Positions 18,124-28,045 of a stretch of DNA of 64,000 nt are shown piece after piece. The notes under the pieces were generated by a model that ran no database searches, had not been told where the DNA came from, and worked only from the letters and a program-made list of their open reading frames with translations. The first letter of the stretch is position 1. Each line of letters opens with the position of its first letter. The position numbers and the translations under genes are program-made. Source of the stretch: Neorhizobium galegae (lineage in GTDB: Bacteria > Pseudomonadota > Alphaproteobacteria > Rhizobiales > Rhizobiaceae); assembly GCF_021391675.1 (NCBI RefSeq), contig NZ_CP090095.1:2113501-2177500 (forward strand), given 5' to 3'.

Positions 18124-21100
18124 ATGTCGGAAATTCGCGGAGAAAGGATCAGTTTCAGCCGGAAAGAACTCGTTCCGCTGCATGAATTGCCCTCCGCACA
18201 AGTCGAGGATCCGATCATCGTGCACTGCCCGCTGCCAAGCCGGCGGGGCAGGCGATTCGGCAAGACCGTGCTGCTTTTCCTCCTGTTGGTGTTTCTTGCG
18301 GTCGGTAGCGCCGTTTTCGCGATCGAGGGCGGCATGGTCGACAGCACGCTTTCGTCGCGCGCCCAGAGCGCCATCAACAACGCCATCGGTCCGCGTTACG
18401 TGGCTACTGTCGGCTCGACAGCCATCCGGTTCGATTCGAGGTTGCGCCTTGCGCTGGAGGCGCGCGACGTCGATATCGTCGAACAGGCGACCGGCCAACA
18501 TCTGAGCCGCGCCGGCGCCATGCGCATGGCGGTCGATCCGCTGGCGCTTCTCGGCGGCCGGGTGTCGATCAAGCATATGGAGGCGGAACATATCCGTCTC
18601 GACACCGCCCAATTGCCCTCCGGCGATCCGTTGCCGATCTCGGAAGTCCGCATCGACGCGATGCCGGCGCTGCTGGAAGAGATTTTCCAGCGCCTCGACG
18701 AAGCTCGCGCGCTCATCGAGCGAACCGGGACGGGCTCCGTCAGCATCGCCGGTATCGAAATCCTGCTGCCGGCAGCACCTGGACGCAAGCCGATCGTGCT
18801 GGTCGTCGACGATCTCGAGTTGACGCGCAGCGCCGAAGGAGAGGTCGAGATCAACGGTGCGATCAGCCTCAACGGCCGCAAGGCGGTTCTCGTGGCAGCG
18901 TCGAAGACCGTCGAAGGGGTCACGTCGTCGCTCTCGGCCAAGCTGACGGGCCTCGAAGTGACATCTTTCATGCTGCAGCGAACCGAGGATGGCCGGCCGC
19001 GCGAGGGGATCGAAGGCTCTCTCGATCTCGATCTCTCGGCGGTTCGCTCACGCGAGGCCGTAAAGCCCGCTATCACCGCGACGCTTCGCCAGTCGCCCGG
19101 CCATTTCTATTTCGACGGCATCCAGCAGACCTTGAGCGGCGCCAATATCAATGTGGCCTACGACTTTTCGAAGAATTCGATCGAGCTGCTGAAATCCGAA
19201 GCCCGTTTCGGCCCGACCATCCTGCCGTTCACGGGCGCGATGATCGATCTCGACAGGCTCAATCCGGACGACAAGCGTCCCGGTTTCGGCCTCGACGTTC
19301 TGATCAGCGGGGCGACGGCCGTCGGCGCCACGACAAGCGAGCAGCCGGCGCGCTTCGATCTCAAGGCGAACGGGCGTTACCTGTCGGCGGATCGCGAGCT
19401 TCAGTTCGATGAAATGGGGGTTTCCAGCCCTCTCGGCCGCATGGCCGGATCCCTGAAGGTACGGTTCGGCAACCAGTCTCCCGAGATCAGTTTCGGGGCG
19501 CAACTGCCGCATATGGAAGTGACCGGGGTCAAGCAGCTCTGGCCGTTCTGGATGGCGCGGAAACCGCGCGACTGGGTGATGGACAATATGTTCGGCGGCA
19601 CCATTACCAACGGTTCGATCGCCGTCTTCATTCCGGCCGGCCGGATGAAGGGTCCCGGCATTCCGATGGAGCTCGACAAGAACGAGCTGCAGATCGGCTT
19701 CGATCTCGCCGATGCCCGGATCAACCTGCCAGGCGACGTGCCCCCGCTGCGCGATATCGACGGCCGCTTCGATTTGAAGGGCGAGGTGATGCAGGTCGAT
19801 GTCGCCCGCGCGTCCTCCTTCTTCCCATCCGGTCGGTTCGTCGCCGTCGAGGGCGGCCGGTTCTCGATCCCGTCCACCTATGCCAAGCCTTTGATGGCGG
19901 ACCTTTCGCTCAAGATTGCGGGACCCGCCGACGCGCTGACCGAGCTTGCGAATTTCCGGCCGATCAACGCGTTGAAGGGGACCGAATTCAAGCCGGAGGA
20001 TTTTACCGGCCATGCGCGCGTCGATCTCAAGGCCCATATGGGGCTGATCCTGGCGCACAATCCGCCGAAGCCGACCTGGAGCGCCCATGTCGCTCTCGAA
20101 GGCATCGATCTCGGACCGCAGTTTTCCGGTCGCAAGATCGGCGATCTGGATGGCACGCTCGAGATCGACAACCTCACGGCACGGCTCAGTGCCAAAGGGA
20201 AGATCGATGATGTGCCGGCCGATATCACGCTGGTCGAACCCGTCGGTCCGGCCTCTCCGACAAAGCGCGAGCGGATCATCAAGACCGTTCTCAACAACGA
20301 TCAGCGAGAAAAACTCGCTCCCGGCCTCTCCGACGTCATCGATGGGACGGTGACGGCTCAGTTGACGCGGATCGACGAAACCCGTCAGACGGTCTCGCTC
20401 GATCTAAGCCGGGCGACGCTTTCCATCCCGTGGCTCGGCTGGACCAAGGGCGGCGGCATTCCGGCCAAGGCGCAATTCGAGCTGTCTGACACGGGAGAGC
20501 GTTCCGATATCCGCAATTTCGAACTCTCCGGCGACGGTTTTGGCGCGCGCGGCAGCTTCGCGCTTAATGGCGGGAGCCTGACGTCGGCGGACTTCTCGCA
20601 TATGCAGCTCTCCCCGTCCGACAATTATGCGGTGAGCGTCAAACGCGCAAAGGGCAATTTCGACGTCTCGATCAGCGGCTCCGTCGTCGATATGCGGCCT
20701 GTCGTCACCAAGATACGCGGAGGCGGAAAAAGCGGCAGCGGCGCCAAGCGCGGTGACGACGATACGAGCAACGCCACCGTGCGCGGCAAGCTCGACCGCA
20801 TGATCGGCTTCAACGACCAGACCCTCTCGAACGTGTCGTTCCTGTTTTCAAGCCGAGGCGGCACTATCTCGACGGCGGATTTTTCCGGCTCGACGGAAAG
20901 CGGGCAGGCGGTCGTCAGCGAGATGAATGCTGGCGACACGATCTCGATCACCAGCGGCGACGCGGGCGCTATCATCCGCTTCATGAACCTCTACGACAAC
21001 ATGCGCGGCGGACTCCTGAACCTGCGCCTGAAGGCGCAGGGCGATGCCTGGACCGGTGCCATCGACCTGCGCAATTTCGCGCTGGTCAACGAAGCCAAGC

Positions 21101-21525
21101 TCCAGTCTCTCGTCGCGACGCCGGATCAGGAGGGCCGCAGCCTGAACACGGCCACCAAAAAGAACATCGATGTCAATTCGGCAAAATTCCAGCGCGGTTT
21201 TGCAAGCCTGCTTTATCGCAATGGCTCGTTCGCCATAGAAAACGGCGTGGTGCGCGGCGAGCAGATCGGTGCGACCTTCCAGGGCATGGTGCGCGACGCA
21301 AAGGGCAATATGGAGATGACCGGGACGTTCATGCCGGCTTACGGCCTGAACCGTCTTTTCGGCGAGCTGCCGCTGATCGGCGCCATTCTCGGCAATGGCC
21401 GTGATCGCGGCCTGCTCGGCATCACCTTCAAGCTCGAAGGCCCGTTCGAAAAGCCGAGGCTGACCGTCAACCCGCTATCGCTGATCGCGCCCGGTATTTT
21501 CCGCCAGATCTTTGAATTCCAATAA
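18124..21525 (+). CDS. AsmA/YhdP-like DUF3971 membrane protein
   Basis: 1133 residues from the ATG at 18124. An N-terminal transmembrane segment (residues 47-67, GKTVLLFLLLVFLAVGSAVFA) precedes a long, repetitive beta-rich periplasmic region, as in AsmA-like proteins (YhdP, TamB). These form a bridge for phospholipid movement from inner to outer membrane. The C-terminal AsmA-like block (ENGVVRGEQIGATFQGMVRD, GLLGITFKLEGPFEKPRLTVNPLSLIAPGIFR) is typical. The frame is open from 17920, but the preceding 68 residues are implausible and overlap bcp. It is the longest gene in the window. Confidence 0.88.
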   Translation: MSEIRGERISFSRKELVPLHELPSAQVEDPIIVHCPLPSRRGRRFGKTVLLFLLLVFLAVGSAVFAIEGGMVDSTLSSRAQSAINNAIGPRYVATVGSTAIRFDSRLRLALEARDVDIVEQATGQHLSRAGAMRMAVDPLALLGGRVSIKHMEAEHIRLDTAQLPSGDPLPISEVRIDAMPALLEEIFQRLDEARALIERTGTGSVSIAGIEILLPAAPGRKPIVLVVDDLELTRSAEGEVEINGAISLNGRKAVLVAASKTVEGVTSSLSAKLTGLEVTSFMLQRTEDGRPREGIEGSLDLDLSAVRSREAVKPAITATLRQSPGHFYFDGIQQTLSGANINVAYDFSKNSIELLKSEARFGPTILPFTGAMIDLDRLNPDDKRPGFGLDVLISGATAVGATTSEQPARFDLKANGRYLSADRELQFDEMGVSSPLGRMAGSLKVRFGNQSPEISFGAQLPHMEVTGVKQLWPFWMARKPRDWVMDNMFGGTITNGSIAVFIPAGRMKGPGIPMELDKNELQIGFDLADARINLPGDVPPLRDIDGRFDLKGEVMQVDVARASSFFPSGRFVAVEGGRFSIPSTYAKPLMADLSLKIAGPADALTELANFRPINALKGTEFKPEDFTGHARVDLKAHMGLILAHNPPKPTWSAHVALEGIDLGPQFSGRKIGDLDGTLEIDNLTARLSAKGKIDDVPADITLVEPVGPASPTKRERIIKTVLNNDQREKLAPGLSDVIDGTVTAQLTRIDETRQTVSLDLSRATLSIPWLGWTKGGGIPAKAQFELSDTGERSDIRNFELSGDGFGARGSFALNGGSLTSADFSHMQLSPSDNYAVSVKRAKGNFDVSISGSVVDMRPVVTKIRGGGKSGSGAKRGDDDTSNATVRGKLDRMIGFNDQTLSNVSFLFSSRGGTISTADFSGSTESGQAVVSEMNAGDTISITSGDAGAIIRFMNLYDNMRGGLLNLRLKAQGDAWTGAIDLRNFALVNEAKLQSLVATPDQEGRSLNTATKKNIDVNSAKFQRGFASLLYRNGSFAIENGVVRGEQIGATFQGMVRDAKGNMEMTGTFMPAYGLNRLFGELPLIGAILGNGRDRGLLGITFKLEGPFEKPRLTVNPLSLIAPGIFRQIFEFQ

Positions 21526-21528
21526 AAA

Positions 21529-21549
21529 GGGCCGCGAAAGCGGCCCGTT
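21529..21549. terminator. Bidirectional hairpin terminator
   Basis: GGGCCGC (21529-21535) and GCGGCCC (21540-21546) close a GAAA loop; GTTT follows on the plus side, and the minus side has TTTTA. It sits between the convergent AsmA-like gene (+) and tyrS (-). Confidence 0.75.
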
Positions 21550-21574
21550 TCAATTCACTGCCGAGGAGAGCGGT

Positions 21575-22828
21575 TCAGGCCGGACGCACCAGGATGTGCT
21601 TCTTCTTGCCGAGCGAGAGCTTGATCACCCCGTCGCCGGTGATTTCGCCGGTGCCGATGGTCATGCGTTCGTCGCTGACGGCCTGGTCGTTGATGCGTAC
21701 CGCGCCGCCCTGGACGTGACGGCGCGCTTCACCGTTCGAACCGGCAAGGCCGGCGCGCACGATCAGCGACAGGAGGCCGATCCCGGCTTCGAGATCGGCA
21801 GCGGGGACCTCGACAGACGGCAGGTTTTCGGAAAGCCCGCCTTCCTCGAACGTCTTGCGGGCGGTCTCTGCTGCTTCTTCCGCCGCTGGGCGACCGTGCA
21901 GGATGGCCGTGATCTCGGTCGCGAGGATCTTCTTGACCTCGTTGATCTCCGAGCCGCCGAGCGCTGAAAGCCTTGCGATCTCGTCCATCGGCAGGGTCGT
22001 GTAGAGCTTCAGGAAGCGCGGGACGTCGGCATCCTCGGTGTTGCGCCAGTACTGCCAGAAATCATAGGCCGACAGCATGTCCGGGTTGAGCCAGATGGCG
22101 CCAGTCGCCGACTTGCCCATCTTGGCGCCGGAGGACGTGGTCAGGAGCGGCGAAGTCAGCGCGAAAAGCTGCTGCGTCCCCATGCGGTGACCGAGGTCGA
22201 TGCCGTTGACGATATTGCCCCACTGGTCCGAGCCGCCCATCTGCAGCCGGCAGCCGGTCCGCTTGGCCAGTTCCACGAAGTCATAGGCCTGGAGGATCAT
22301 GTAGTTGAATTCCAGGAAGGACAGCGACTGCTCGCGATCGAGGCGCGTCTTGACGCTCTCGAACGACAGCATCCGGTTGACCGAGAAGTGCCGGCCGACG
22401 TCGCGCAGGAACTCGAGGTAGTTGAGGCTGCGCAGCCAGTCGGCATTGTTGATCATCAGCGCTTGCCTCGGACCTTCGCCATAGGCGAGATAGTTCGAGA
22501 AGACGCGCTTGATCGAAGCGATATTGCCTTCGATCGTGTCGATGGTCATCAGCTGGCGGGCTTCGTCCTTGAACGAGGGGTCGCCGACCATGCCGGTGCC
22601 GCCGCCCATCAGCGAGATCGGCCGGTGGCCGGTCTCCTGCATCCAGTGCAGCATCATGATCTGGATCAGGCTGCCGGCGTGCAGGCTCGGCGCCGTCGGG
22701 TCGAAGCCGATATAGCCGGTGACGATTTCCTTCGAAAACAGTTCGTCGAGCCCGGTCTCGTCGGAGACCTGGTGGATGAAACCGCGCTCGTCGAGCGTGC
22801 GGAGGAAATCGGACTTGAACCTGGACAT
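21575..22828 (-). CDS. tyrS: Tyrosyl-tRNA synthetase
   Basis: 417 residues. It charges tRNA-Tyr with tyrosine. Class I signatures are the HIGH variant in [14 protein letters not shown] and the KMSKS variant in [13 protein letters not shown]. It carries a C-terminal S4 RNA-binding domain ([25 protein letters not shown]). Length is normal for bacterial TyrS. Its stop lies after a bidirectional terminator shared with the AsmA-like gene. The 240 bp upstream of its start holds no clear gene. Confidence 0.97.
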   Translation of the reverse strand: MSRFKSDFLRTLDERGFIHQVSDETGLDELFSKEIVTGYIGFDPTAPSLHAGSLIQIMMLHWMQETGHRPISLMGGGTGMVGDPSFKDEARQLMTIDTIEGNIASIKRVFSNYLAYGEGPRQALMINNADWLRSLNYLEFLRDVGRHFSVNRMLSFESVKTRLDREQSLSFLEFNYMILQAYDFVELAKRTGCRLQMGGSDQWGNIVNGIDLGHRMGTQQLFALTSPLLTTSSGAKMGKSATGAIWLNPDMLSAYDFWQYWRNTEDADVPRFLKLYTTLPMDEIARLSALGGSEINEVKKILATEITAILHGRPAAEEAAETARKTFEEGGLSENLPSVEVPAADLEAGIGLLSLIVRAGLAGSNGEARRHVQGGAVRINDQAVSDERMTIGTGEITGDGVIKLSLGKKKHILVRPA

Positions 22829-23070
22829 GATCTAACTCTGGCAGGGGTGGGTTTTGGGATATGTGGCCGCGCCTCTAGCACTGTTTTTGCCGGTAATCAC
22901 TTCAAAAGTGATGTTGGGTGTGATCAGCGCTACGAATGGACGGCGGCCAACAAGAGGCCATGCCATTTTCGCGGGACGCAATAGCGGGTGCGAGAAGGGC
23001 AGGTTATGCATTAACGGTTTCTTGTTTCATACGCTTTTAACATCCGGCCCGGACGCGGTAACCTGGTGGT
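22829..23070. other. Intergenic region between tyrS and a GGDEF gene
   Basis: No convincing gene is visible. It contains a 17-bp palindrome ATCACTT-CAA-AAGTGAT at 22896-22912, which could be an operator or small hairpin. It serves as the shared upstream region for tyrS (-) and the GGDEF protein (+). Confidence 0.5.
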
Positions 23071-24285
23071 GTGCAGGTCTCCAGCATTGATGGGCTGATG
23101 AACGGGGCTGCCTTTTTCCTCGCGGTGAATTTTATCATCGCCATATGCTTCGGCGCGGTTTTCGTTGTGGTTTCCACGCGCAGCCGCTCGCGGACGGCTG
23201 CGCTCTGGTTTGCCGCCGCTTTTACCGTCGCCTCGCTCTCGTCAGTCTGCGAACTGCTGGTCGCCTATGCGTATCTCACGAAATTCTGGGCAATCTGCGC
23301 CTTCGCATCGGTGCTCGGCGGCATGACCCTGCTCAGGGTCGGTATCGGCAGTCTCTACGGCCGGAAGGTCGCGCCCGTCTGGGCGGGCTGTTTCCTGGTG
23401 ACGGGCATCGGCCTCGACCTGCTGATCTATGACCTGCCGCGCGGAACGGCCGCGCATGCCTTTTCCTACCAGGCACCGTTTGCATTGGTGCTCCTTTCAA
23501 GTGCGGCGGCCATCTTTTCATCGATCCGCCGGCTGGCGATCGACCGGGCGCTTGGTTATCTGCTGCTGGCGACCGGCCTGCATTTCTTCGCCAAGGCGAG
23601 CCTTGCAGTGATTGCGGGGGCGGGCACGACCGCCAAGGATTATATCGGCACCAATTACGCGCTGATCTCGCAAAGCTCGACGGCGGTGCTGATGGTCGCG
23701 GTCGGATTGACGCTGCTGTCGGTTCTTGTCCTGGAGATCATGGCGGAAGAGCGCAGCAATTCGGAAAAGGATGCGCTTTCCGGTCTCGCCAATCGCCGCG
23801 GCTTCGAGAATGGCGTCAAGGCCGCGATGGCGATGGCGCCGAAGGCCGGGCACGCGGTTATCATCTGCGATCTCGATCATTTCAAGCGGATCAACGACAC
23901 CTATGGCCACCCCGTTGGCGACCTGGTGATCCAGGCCTTCGGCGATCTTTTGCAGACAAGCGCTGCCAAGAATGCCGTGGTCGGCCGTATCGGCGGCGAA
24001 GAGTTCGCGATCTTCCTGCCGAGCACGACGCTCGACATGGCGACACTGTCTGCGCAGGCGCTCAGGGGCGGGACGATGGAGATAGCTGTCGGTGGGCTTG
24101 CGCCCTCCTTCGCGGTGACCGCGAGTTTCGGCGTGGCGGAGCTTGCGCCGGGCGGCGATCTTGCAGGGGCTATGCGGGACGCCGATGCCGCTCTCTACGA
24201 AGCCAAGCGCTCCGGCCGCAACCGCGTCAGGCAGGCGCGGCATATCGGCTCTCCGCAGCCGAAATCGATCAAAGCCGTCAAATGA
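23071..24285 (+). CDS. Membrane GGDEF diguanylate cyclase
   Basis: 404 residues (GTG at 23071; an ATG at 23098 starting MNGAAFF is an equally possible start). The N-terminal half contains several hydrophobic segments (for example FFLAVNFIIAICFGAVFVVV and ALGYLLLATGLHFFAKAS) forming a membrane sensor region, ending in VALILSV-type helices before EIMAEERSNSEKDALSGLANRRGF. A GGDEF domain follows with RIGGEEFAIF, so the active-site GGEEF is intact and c-di-GMP synthesis is likely. A terminator follows immediately after the stop. Confidence 0.9.
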   Translation: MQVSSIDGLMNGAAFFLAVNFIIAICFGAVFVVVSTRSRSRTAALWFAAAFTVASLSSVCELLVAYAYLTKFWAICAFASVLGGMTLLRVGIGSLYGRKVAPVWAGCFLVTGIGLDLLIYDLPRGTAAHAFSYQAPFALVLLSSAAAIFSSIRRLAIDRALGYLLLATGLHFFAKASLAVIAGAGTTAKDYIGTNYALISQSSTAVLMVAVGLTLLSVLVLEIMAEERSNSEKDALSGLANRRGFENGVKAAMAMAPKAGHAVIICDLDHFKRINDTYGHPVGDLVIQAFGDLLQTSAAKNAVVGRIGGEEFAIFLPSTTLDMATLSAQALRGGTMEIAVGGLAPSFAVTASFGVAELAPGGDLAGAMRDADAALYEAKRSGRNRVRQARHIGSPQPKSIKAVK

Positions 24286-24309
24286 AAACGGCCGCTGAAG
24301 CGGCCGTTT
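24286..24309. terminator. Hairpin terminator after GGDEF gene
   Basis: AAACGGCCGC (24286-24295) and GCGGCCGTTT (24300-24309) close a TGAA loop. It begins at the base after the GGDEF stop codon and lies upstream of the convergent hydrolase, so it could serve both strands. Confidence 0.75.
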
Positions 24310-24342
24310 CCAGCAGTTTTTGCCAACAGTTTTTGAGAGCGA

Positions 24343-25020
24343 TCAGCGAATGCGCTTGGCTGCCGGTTCCGGCACCAGTTCGCCGTTGAGGCGGCGATCA
24401 AGGTAGTCCTCGCATTCGGCCATCAGCGTTTCCACCTGACCGTTGAAGAAGTGATTGGCGCCCTCGACCATCCGATGGGTGATGAGGATACCCTTCTGCG
24501 TCTTCAGTTTTTCCACGAGCCCGTTGACGTCTTTCTCAGGTGCCACCTTGTCGCTGTCGCCGTTGATGATCAGGCCGGACGACGGACAGGGTGCGAGGAA
24601 CGAGAAATCGTAGGTGTTCGGCTGCGGCGCGATCGACATGAAACCCTCGATCTCAGGACGGCGCATCAGGAGCTGCATGCCGATCCAGGCGCCGAAGGAA
24701 TAACCGGCAACCCAACAGCTCTTCGAATCGGGATGCAGGCTCTGCACCCAGTCGAGCGCGGAGGCAGCATCCGAAAGCTCGCCGGCGCCATGGTCGAATT
24801 CGCCCTGACTACGCCCGATACCGCGAAAATTGAACCGCAGTGTCGTAAAACCGCGCTTCTGGAACATGTAAAAGAGCTGGTAGACGATCTGGTTGTTCAT
24901 CGTGCCGCCGAACTGCGGATGCGGGTGCAGGATGATGGCGATCGGGGCGCTCTTTTCCCGGGAGGGCTGGTAACGACCTTCAAGGCGGCCGGCTGGGCCG
25001 TTGAAAATGACTTCGGGCAT
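24343..25020 (-). CDS. Alpha/beta hydrolase
   Basis: 225 residues from the ATG at 25020 (MPEVIFNGPAGRLEGRYQPS). Signs of the fold are AIILHPHPQFGGTMNNQ, GFTTLRFNFRGIGRSQG, the nucleophile elbow AGYSFGAW, an acid-bearing LIINGDSDKVAP and the C-terminal His in VEGANHFFNG. This resembles the YdeN/KANL3-like hydrolase group found across alphaproteobacteria. The substrate is unknown. It is divergent from the suf operon, with 241 bp between the two starts. Confidence 0.9.
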   Translation of the reverse strand: MPEVIFNGPAGRLEGRYQPSREKSAPIAIILHPHPQFGGTMNNQIVYQLFYMFQKRGFTTLRFNFRGIGRSQGEFDHGAGELSDAASALDWVQSLHPDSKSCWVAGYSFGAWIGMQLLMRRPEIEGFMSIAPQPNTYDFSFLAPCPSSGLIINGDSDKVAPEKDVNGLVEKLKTQKGILITHRMVEGANHFFNGQVETLMAECEDYLDRRLNGELVPEPAAKRIR

Positions 25021-25074
25021 CGGTACTCCGGTCAATATGTTCAGGTTCCAAACGAGTATCACGTCGAGTTTGAC

Positions 25075-25103
25075 TTGACGAAGACGCTCAGCTTTTCTAA
25101 ACT
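25075..25103 (+). promoter_or_regulatory. Candidate sigma-70-like promoter of the suf operon
   Basis: TTGACG at 25075-25080 and TAAACT at 25098-25103 are separated by 17 bp, a good spacing. The -10 lies inside the TTCTAAACTCAGTTTAGAA palindrome, so a bound repressor would block it. The sufS-type start is about 160 bp downstream. Confidence 0.45.
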
Positions 25104-25123
25104 CAGTTTAGAACCATTCGAAA
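25076..25123 (+). promoter_or_regulatory. Iron-responsive operator cluster (RirA-type and Irr-type sites) upstream of suf
   Basis: TGACGAAGACGCTCA (25076-25090) fits the RirA IRO-box form TGA-N9-TCA. TTCTAAACT-C-AGTTTAGAA is a perfect 19-bp palindrome (25095-25113). Its right half continues as TTTAGAA-CCA-TTCGAAA (25107-25123), which resembles the Irr iron-control element TTTAGAA-N3-TTCTAAA with one mismatch. Both proteins are known to control suf genes in Rhizobiaceae; the site assignment here is by pattern only. Confidence 0.5.
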
Positions 25124-25261
25124 CTTTGGGCTGCATGCTGGATGCGCGCCCGATGCGATGTCTCTTACGGCAAGGCCGACGGAAATTTCAAGGAAAATGC
25201 GGGTCCCCCGTCCGCCCGTGTGTAATTCAACATCTATCTAGAAACGGAAGCCGATCAGGCA

Positions 25262-26428
25262 ATGGCACTGAACCGCACATATCTGGACTGGAACGCGACC
25301 GCGCCCTTGAGCGCGCCGGCCCGCGCCGCCATGCTGGATGCGTTGCAACTGCCCGGCAATGCCTCGTCGGTTCACGGCGAGGGCAGGGCGGCACGCGCCG
25401 CAATCGACAAGGCGCGCCGGCAGGTGGCAGCGCTGGTCGGTGCAGAGCCCCCGCATGTGACCTTCGTCAGCGGCGCGACGGAAGCCGCCAACCACGTCCT
25501 GACCCCGGATTTCCGCATGGGCCGGGCGCCTTTGGCGATGAGCCGTGTCTATGTCTCTGCGATCGAGCATCCGGCGATCCGCGAAGGCGGTCGCTTTGAT
25601 CCGGCCCAGGTGACCGAAGTGCCGGTGACGCCGGCGGGTATCGTCGATCTTTCCGCACTTGAGGCGCTGCTGGCCGAACACGACCGGAGCGTCGGCATGC
25701 CGATGGTCGCGGTGATGCTGGTCAACAATGAGACAGGCATTGTCCAGCCCGTGGCAGACGTTGCGGCGATCGCCCATGCCCATGGCGGCTTGATGGTGGT
25801 GGACGCCGTGCAGGCGGTCGGCCGTATTCCTGTGGACATCAATGTGCTGGATGCGGATTTCCTGATCCTGTCGTCGCACAAGATCGGCGGTCCGAAGGGT
25901 GTCGGCGCGCTCGTCTCGCGCGGCGAAGTGCTGATGCCGAAACCGTTGATCCGTGGTGGCGGCCAGGAAAAGGGCCATCGCTCCGGCACGGAGAATTTCC
26001 ACGCCATCGTCGGGTTCGGCGCGGCGGCTCAGGCCGTGCGCGAAAACCTTCATGAGCGCAATGCCGCGACCGAAGCGCTGCGCAACCGGCTGGAAGCGGG
26101 AATGCGCCAGGCTGCCCCGGATGCGATCATCCATGGCGAGGAAGTTCTGCGCGTGGCGAATACCTGCTTTTTCACTTTGCCGGGGCTGAAATCGGAAACC
26201 GGGCAGATCGCTTTCGATCTCGAAGGTATCGCGCTGTCCGCGGGCTCCGCCTGCTCGGCGGGAAAAGTCGGTGAAAGCCATGTTTTGACGGCGATGGGAC
26301 ATGATCCGAAGCTCGGAGCTTTGCGGATTTCTCTCGGCGTCGACACGACGGAAGACGATATCGCGCGGGCGCTTGCCGCCTTCGCCAAGATTGCCGGCCG
26401 GCGAAAATCGGCGGGCGAGGCGGCGTGA
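25262..26428 (+). CDS. Cysteine desulfurase (NifS/IscS-type, first gene of suf operon)
   Basis: 388 residues. It takes sulfur from cysteine for Fe-S cluster assembly and uses PLP. The PLP lysine lies in ILSSHKIGGPKG, and the catalytic Cys is in LSAGSACSAGKVGES. The N-terminal LDWNATAPLSAPARAAMLDA is typical of class V aminotransferase desulfurases. It heads a seven-gene suf operon and is distinct from the second desulfurase, SufS, at 30374. The name SufS2 used in some rhizobia is not assigned here. Confidence 0.9.
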   Translation: MALNRTYLDWNATAPLSAPARAAMLDALQLPGNASSVHGEGRAARAAIDKARRQVAALVGAEPPHVTFVSGATEAANHVLTPDFRMGRAPLAMSRVYVSAIEHPAIREGGRFDPAQVTEVPVTPAGIVDLSALEALLAEHDRSVGMPMVAVMLVNNETGIVQPVADVAAIAHAHGGLMVVDAVQAVGRIPVDINVLDADFLILSSHKIGGPKGVGALVSRGEVLMPKPLIRGGGQEKGHRSGTENFHAIVGFGAAAQAVRENLHERNAATEALRNRLEAGMRQAAPDAIIHGEEVLRVANTCFFTLPGLKSETGQIAFDLEGIALSAGSACSAGKVGESHVLTAMGHDPKLGALRISLGVDTTEDDIARALAAFAKIAGRRKSAGEAA

Positions 26429-26538
26429 CCGCTTCCAAAATTGCGCATGCGCAAATTTCCGCTTGCCAAAAGGTGTGAAAACCGCCTTCTGGCGCCTACA
26501 TAAGGGTGGCGATTGTCCCCCCGGAATGATGACAAGAA

Positions 26539-26560
26539 TTGCCGGAATTTGAACCGGCAA
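26539..26560 (+). other. Hairpin just upstream of sufB
   Basis: TTGCCGG (26539-26545) and CCGGCAA (26554-26560) flank an 8-base loop, 16 bp ahead of the sufB ATG. The stretch between the first desulfurase and sufB (26429-26575) holds no gene. The hairpin may affect RNA processing or ribosome access; no T-run follows, so termination is unlikely. Confidence 0.35.
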
Positions 26561-26575
26561 GATTTGGAGTATGAC

Positions 26576-28045
26576 ATGGCTGCCGTGCAGGAAACAATCG
26601 ATCAGGTTCGCCTAATCGATGTGGACCAGTACAAATACGGTTTTGAAACCGTCATCGAAGTGGACAAGGCGCCAAAGGGTCTTTCGGAAGATATCATCCG
26701 TTTCATCTCCGCCAAGAAGCAGGAGCCGGAATGGATGCTGGAATGGCGTCTCGACGCCTATCGTCGCTGGCTGACCATGGAAGAGCCCACCTGGGCGCGC
26801 GTCGAATATCCGAAGATCGATTTCAACGACCTCTACTATTACGCCGCGCCGAAGAGCACCGCCGGCCCGAAGTCGCTTGAAGAAGTCGATCCGGAACTGT
26901 TGAGGGTCTACGAGAAGCTCGGGATTCCGTTGCGCGAACAGGAGATTCTGGCTGGCGTCGAGACGCCCCGGGTCGCTGTCGACGCCGTCTTCGACTCCGT
27001 CTCGGTCGTGACGACCTTCAAGAAGGAACTGCAGAAGGCCGGCGTGATCTTCATGTCGATCTCCGAGGCGATCCGCGAACATCCTGAGCTGATCAAGAAA
27101 TATCTGGGCTCGGTCGTTCCGACCTCGGACAATTTCTACGCGACGCTGAACGCCGCCGTGTTCACCGACGGTTCCTTCGTCTTCGTGCCGAAGGGCGTGC
27201 GGTGCCCGATGGAACTGTCCACCTATTTCCGCATCAACGAGAAGAACACCGGCCAGTTCGAACGCACGCTGATCATTGCCGAGGAAGGCGCCTACGTCTC
27301 CTACCTCGAAGGCTGCACGGCGCCGCAGCGCGACGAGAACCAGCTTCATGCCGCCGTGGTCGAACTCGTCGCCCTCGACGACGCCGAGATCAAGTATTCG
27401 ACGGTGCAGAACTGGTATCCGGGCGATGCGCAGGGCAAGGGCGGCATCTACAACTTCGTCACCAAGCGCGGCGATTGCCGTGGCGCCCGCTCGAAGATCT
27501 CCTGGACCCAGGTCGAGACCGGTTCGGCGATCACCTGGAAATATCCGAGCTGCATTCTTCGCGGCGACGACAGCCGCGGCGAGTTCTATTCGATCGCCGT
27601 TTCTAACGGTTATCAGCAGATCGACAGCGGCACCAAGATGATCCATCTCGGCAAGAACACGTCGAGCCGCATCATCTCTAAGGGCATTTCCGCCGGCAAT
27701 TCGAACAATACCTATCGCGGTCAGGTGTCGATCAACCGCCGGGCCGCGAATGCGCGCAATTTCACCAACTGCGACTCGCTCCTGATCGGCGACAAGTGCG
27801 GCGCCCATACCGTGCCCTATATCGATGTGAAGAACGCCTCGGCGCAGATCGAGCACGAAGCGACGACCTCGAAGATTTCCGACGACCAGAAGTTCTACGT
27901 CATGCAGCGCGGCATTCCCGAAGAGGAAGCCATCGCGCTGATCGTCAACGGCTTCGTCAAGGACGTCATCCAGCAATTGCCGATGGAATTCGCCGTCGAG
28001 GCCCAGAAGCTGATCGGCATTTCGCTTGAGGGGAGCGTCGGCTGA
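26576..28045 (+). CDS. sufB: Fe-S cluster assembly scaffold SufB
   Basis: 489 residues from the ATG at 26576. SufB forms the SufBC2D scaffold on which [4Fe-4S] clusters are built. Recognisable segments are the C-terminal block [37 protein letters not shown] and [22 protein letters not shown]. Length and order fit SufB. The stop TGA overlaps the next ATG by one base, so the 73-residue ORF between sufB and sufC is translationally coupled. Confidence 0.97.
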   Translation: MAAVQETIDQVRLIDVDQYKYGFETVIEVDKAPKGLSEDIIRFISAKKQEPEWMLEWRLDAYRRWLTMEEPTWARVEYPKIDFNDLYYYAAPKSTAGPKSLEEVDPELLRVYEKLGIPLREQEILAGVETPRVAVDAVFDSVSVVTTFKKELQKAGVIFMSISEAIREHPELIKKYLGSVVPTSDNFYATLNAAVFTDGSFVFVPKGVRCPMELSTYFRINEKNTGQFERTLIIAEEGAYVSYLEGCTAPQRDENQLHAAVVELVALDDAEIKYSTVQNWYPGDAQGKGGIYNFVTKRGDCRGARSKISWTQVETGSAITWKYPSCILRGDDSRGEFYSIAVSNGYQQIDSGTKMIHLGKNTSSRIISKGISAGNSNNTYRGQVSINRRAANARNFTNCDSLLIGDKCGAHTVPYIDVKNASAQIEHEATTSKISDDQKFYVMQRGIPEEEAIALIVNGFVKDVIQQLPMEFAVEAQKLIGISLEGSVG

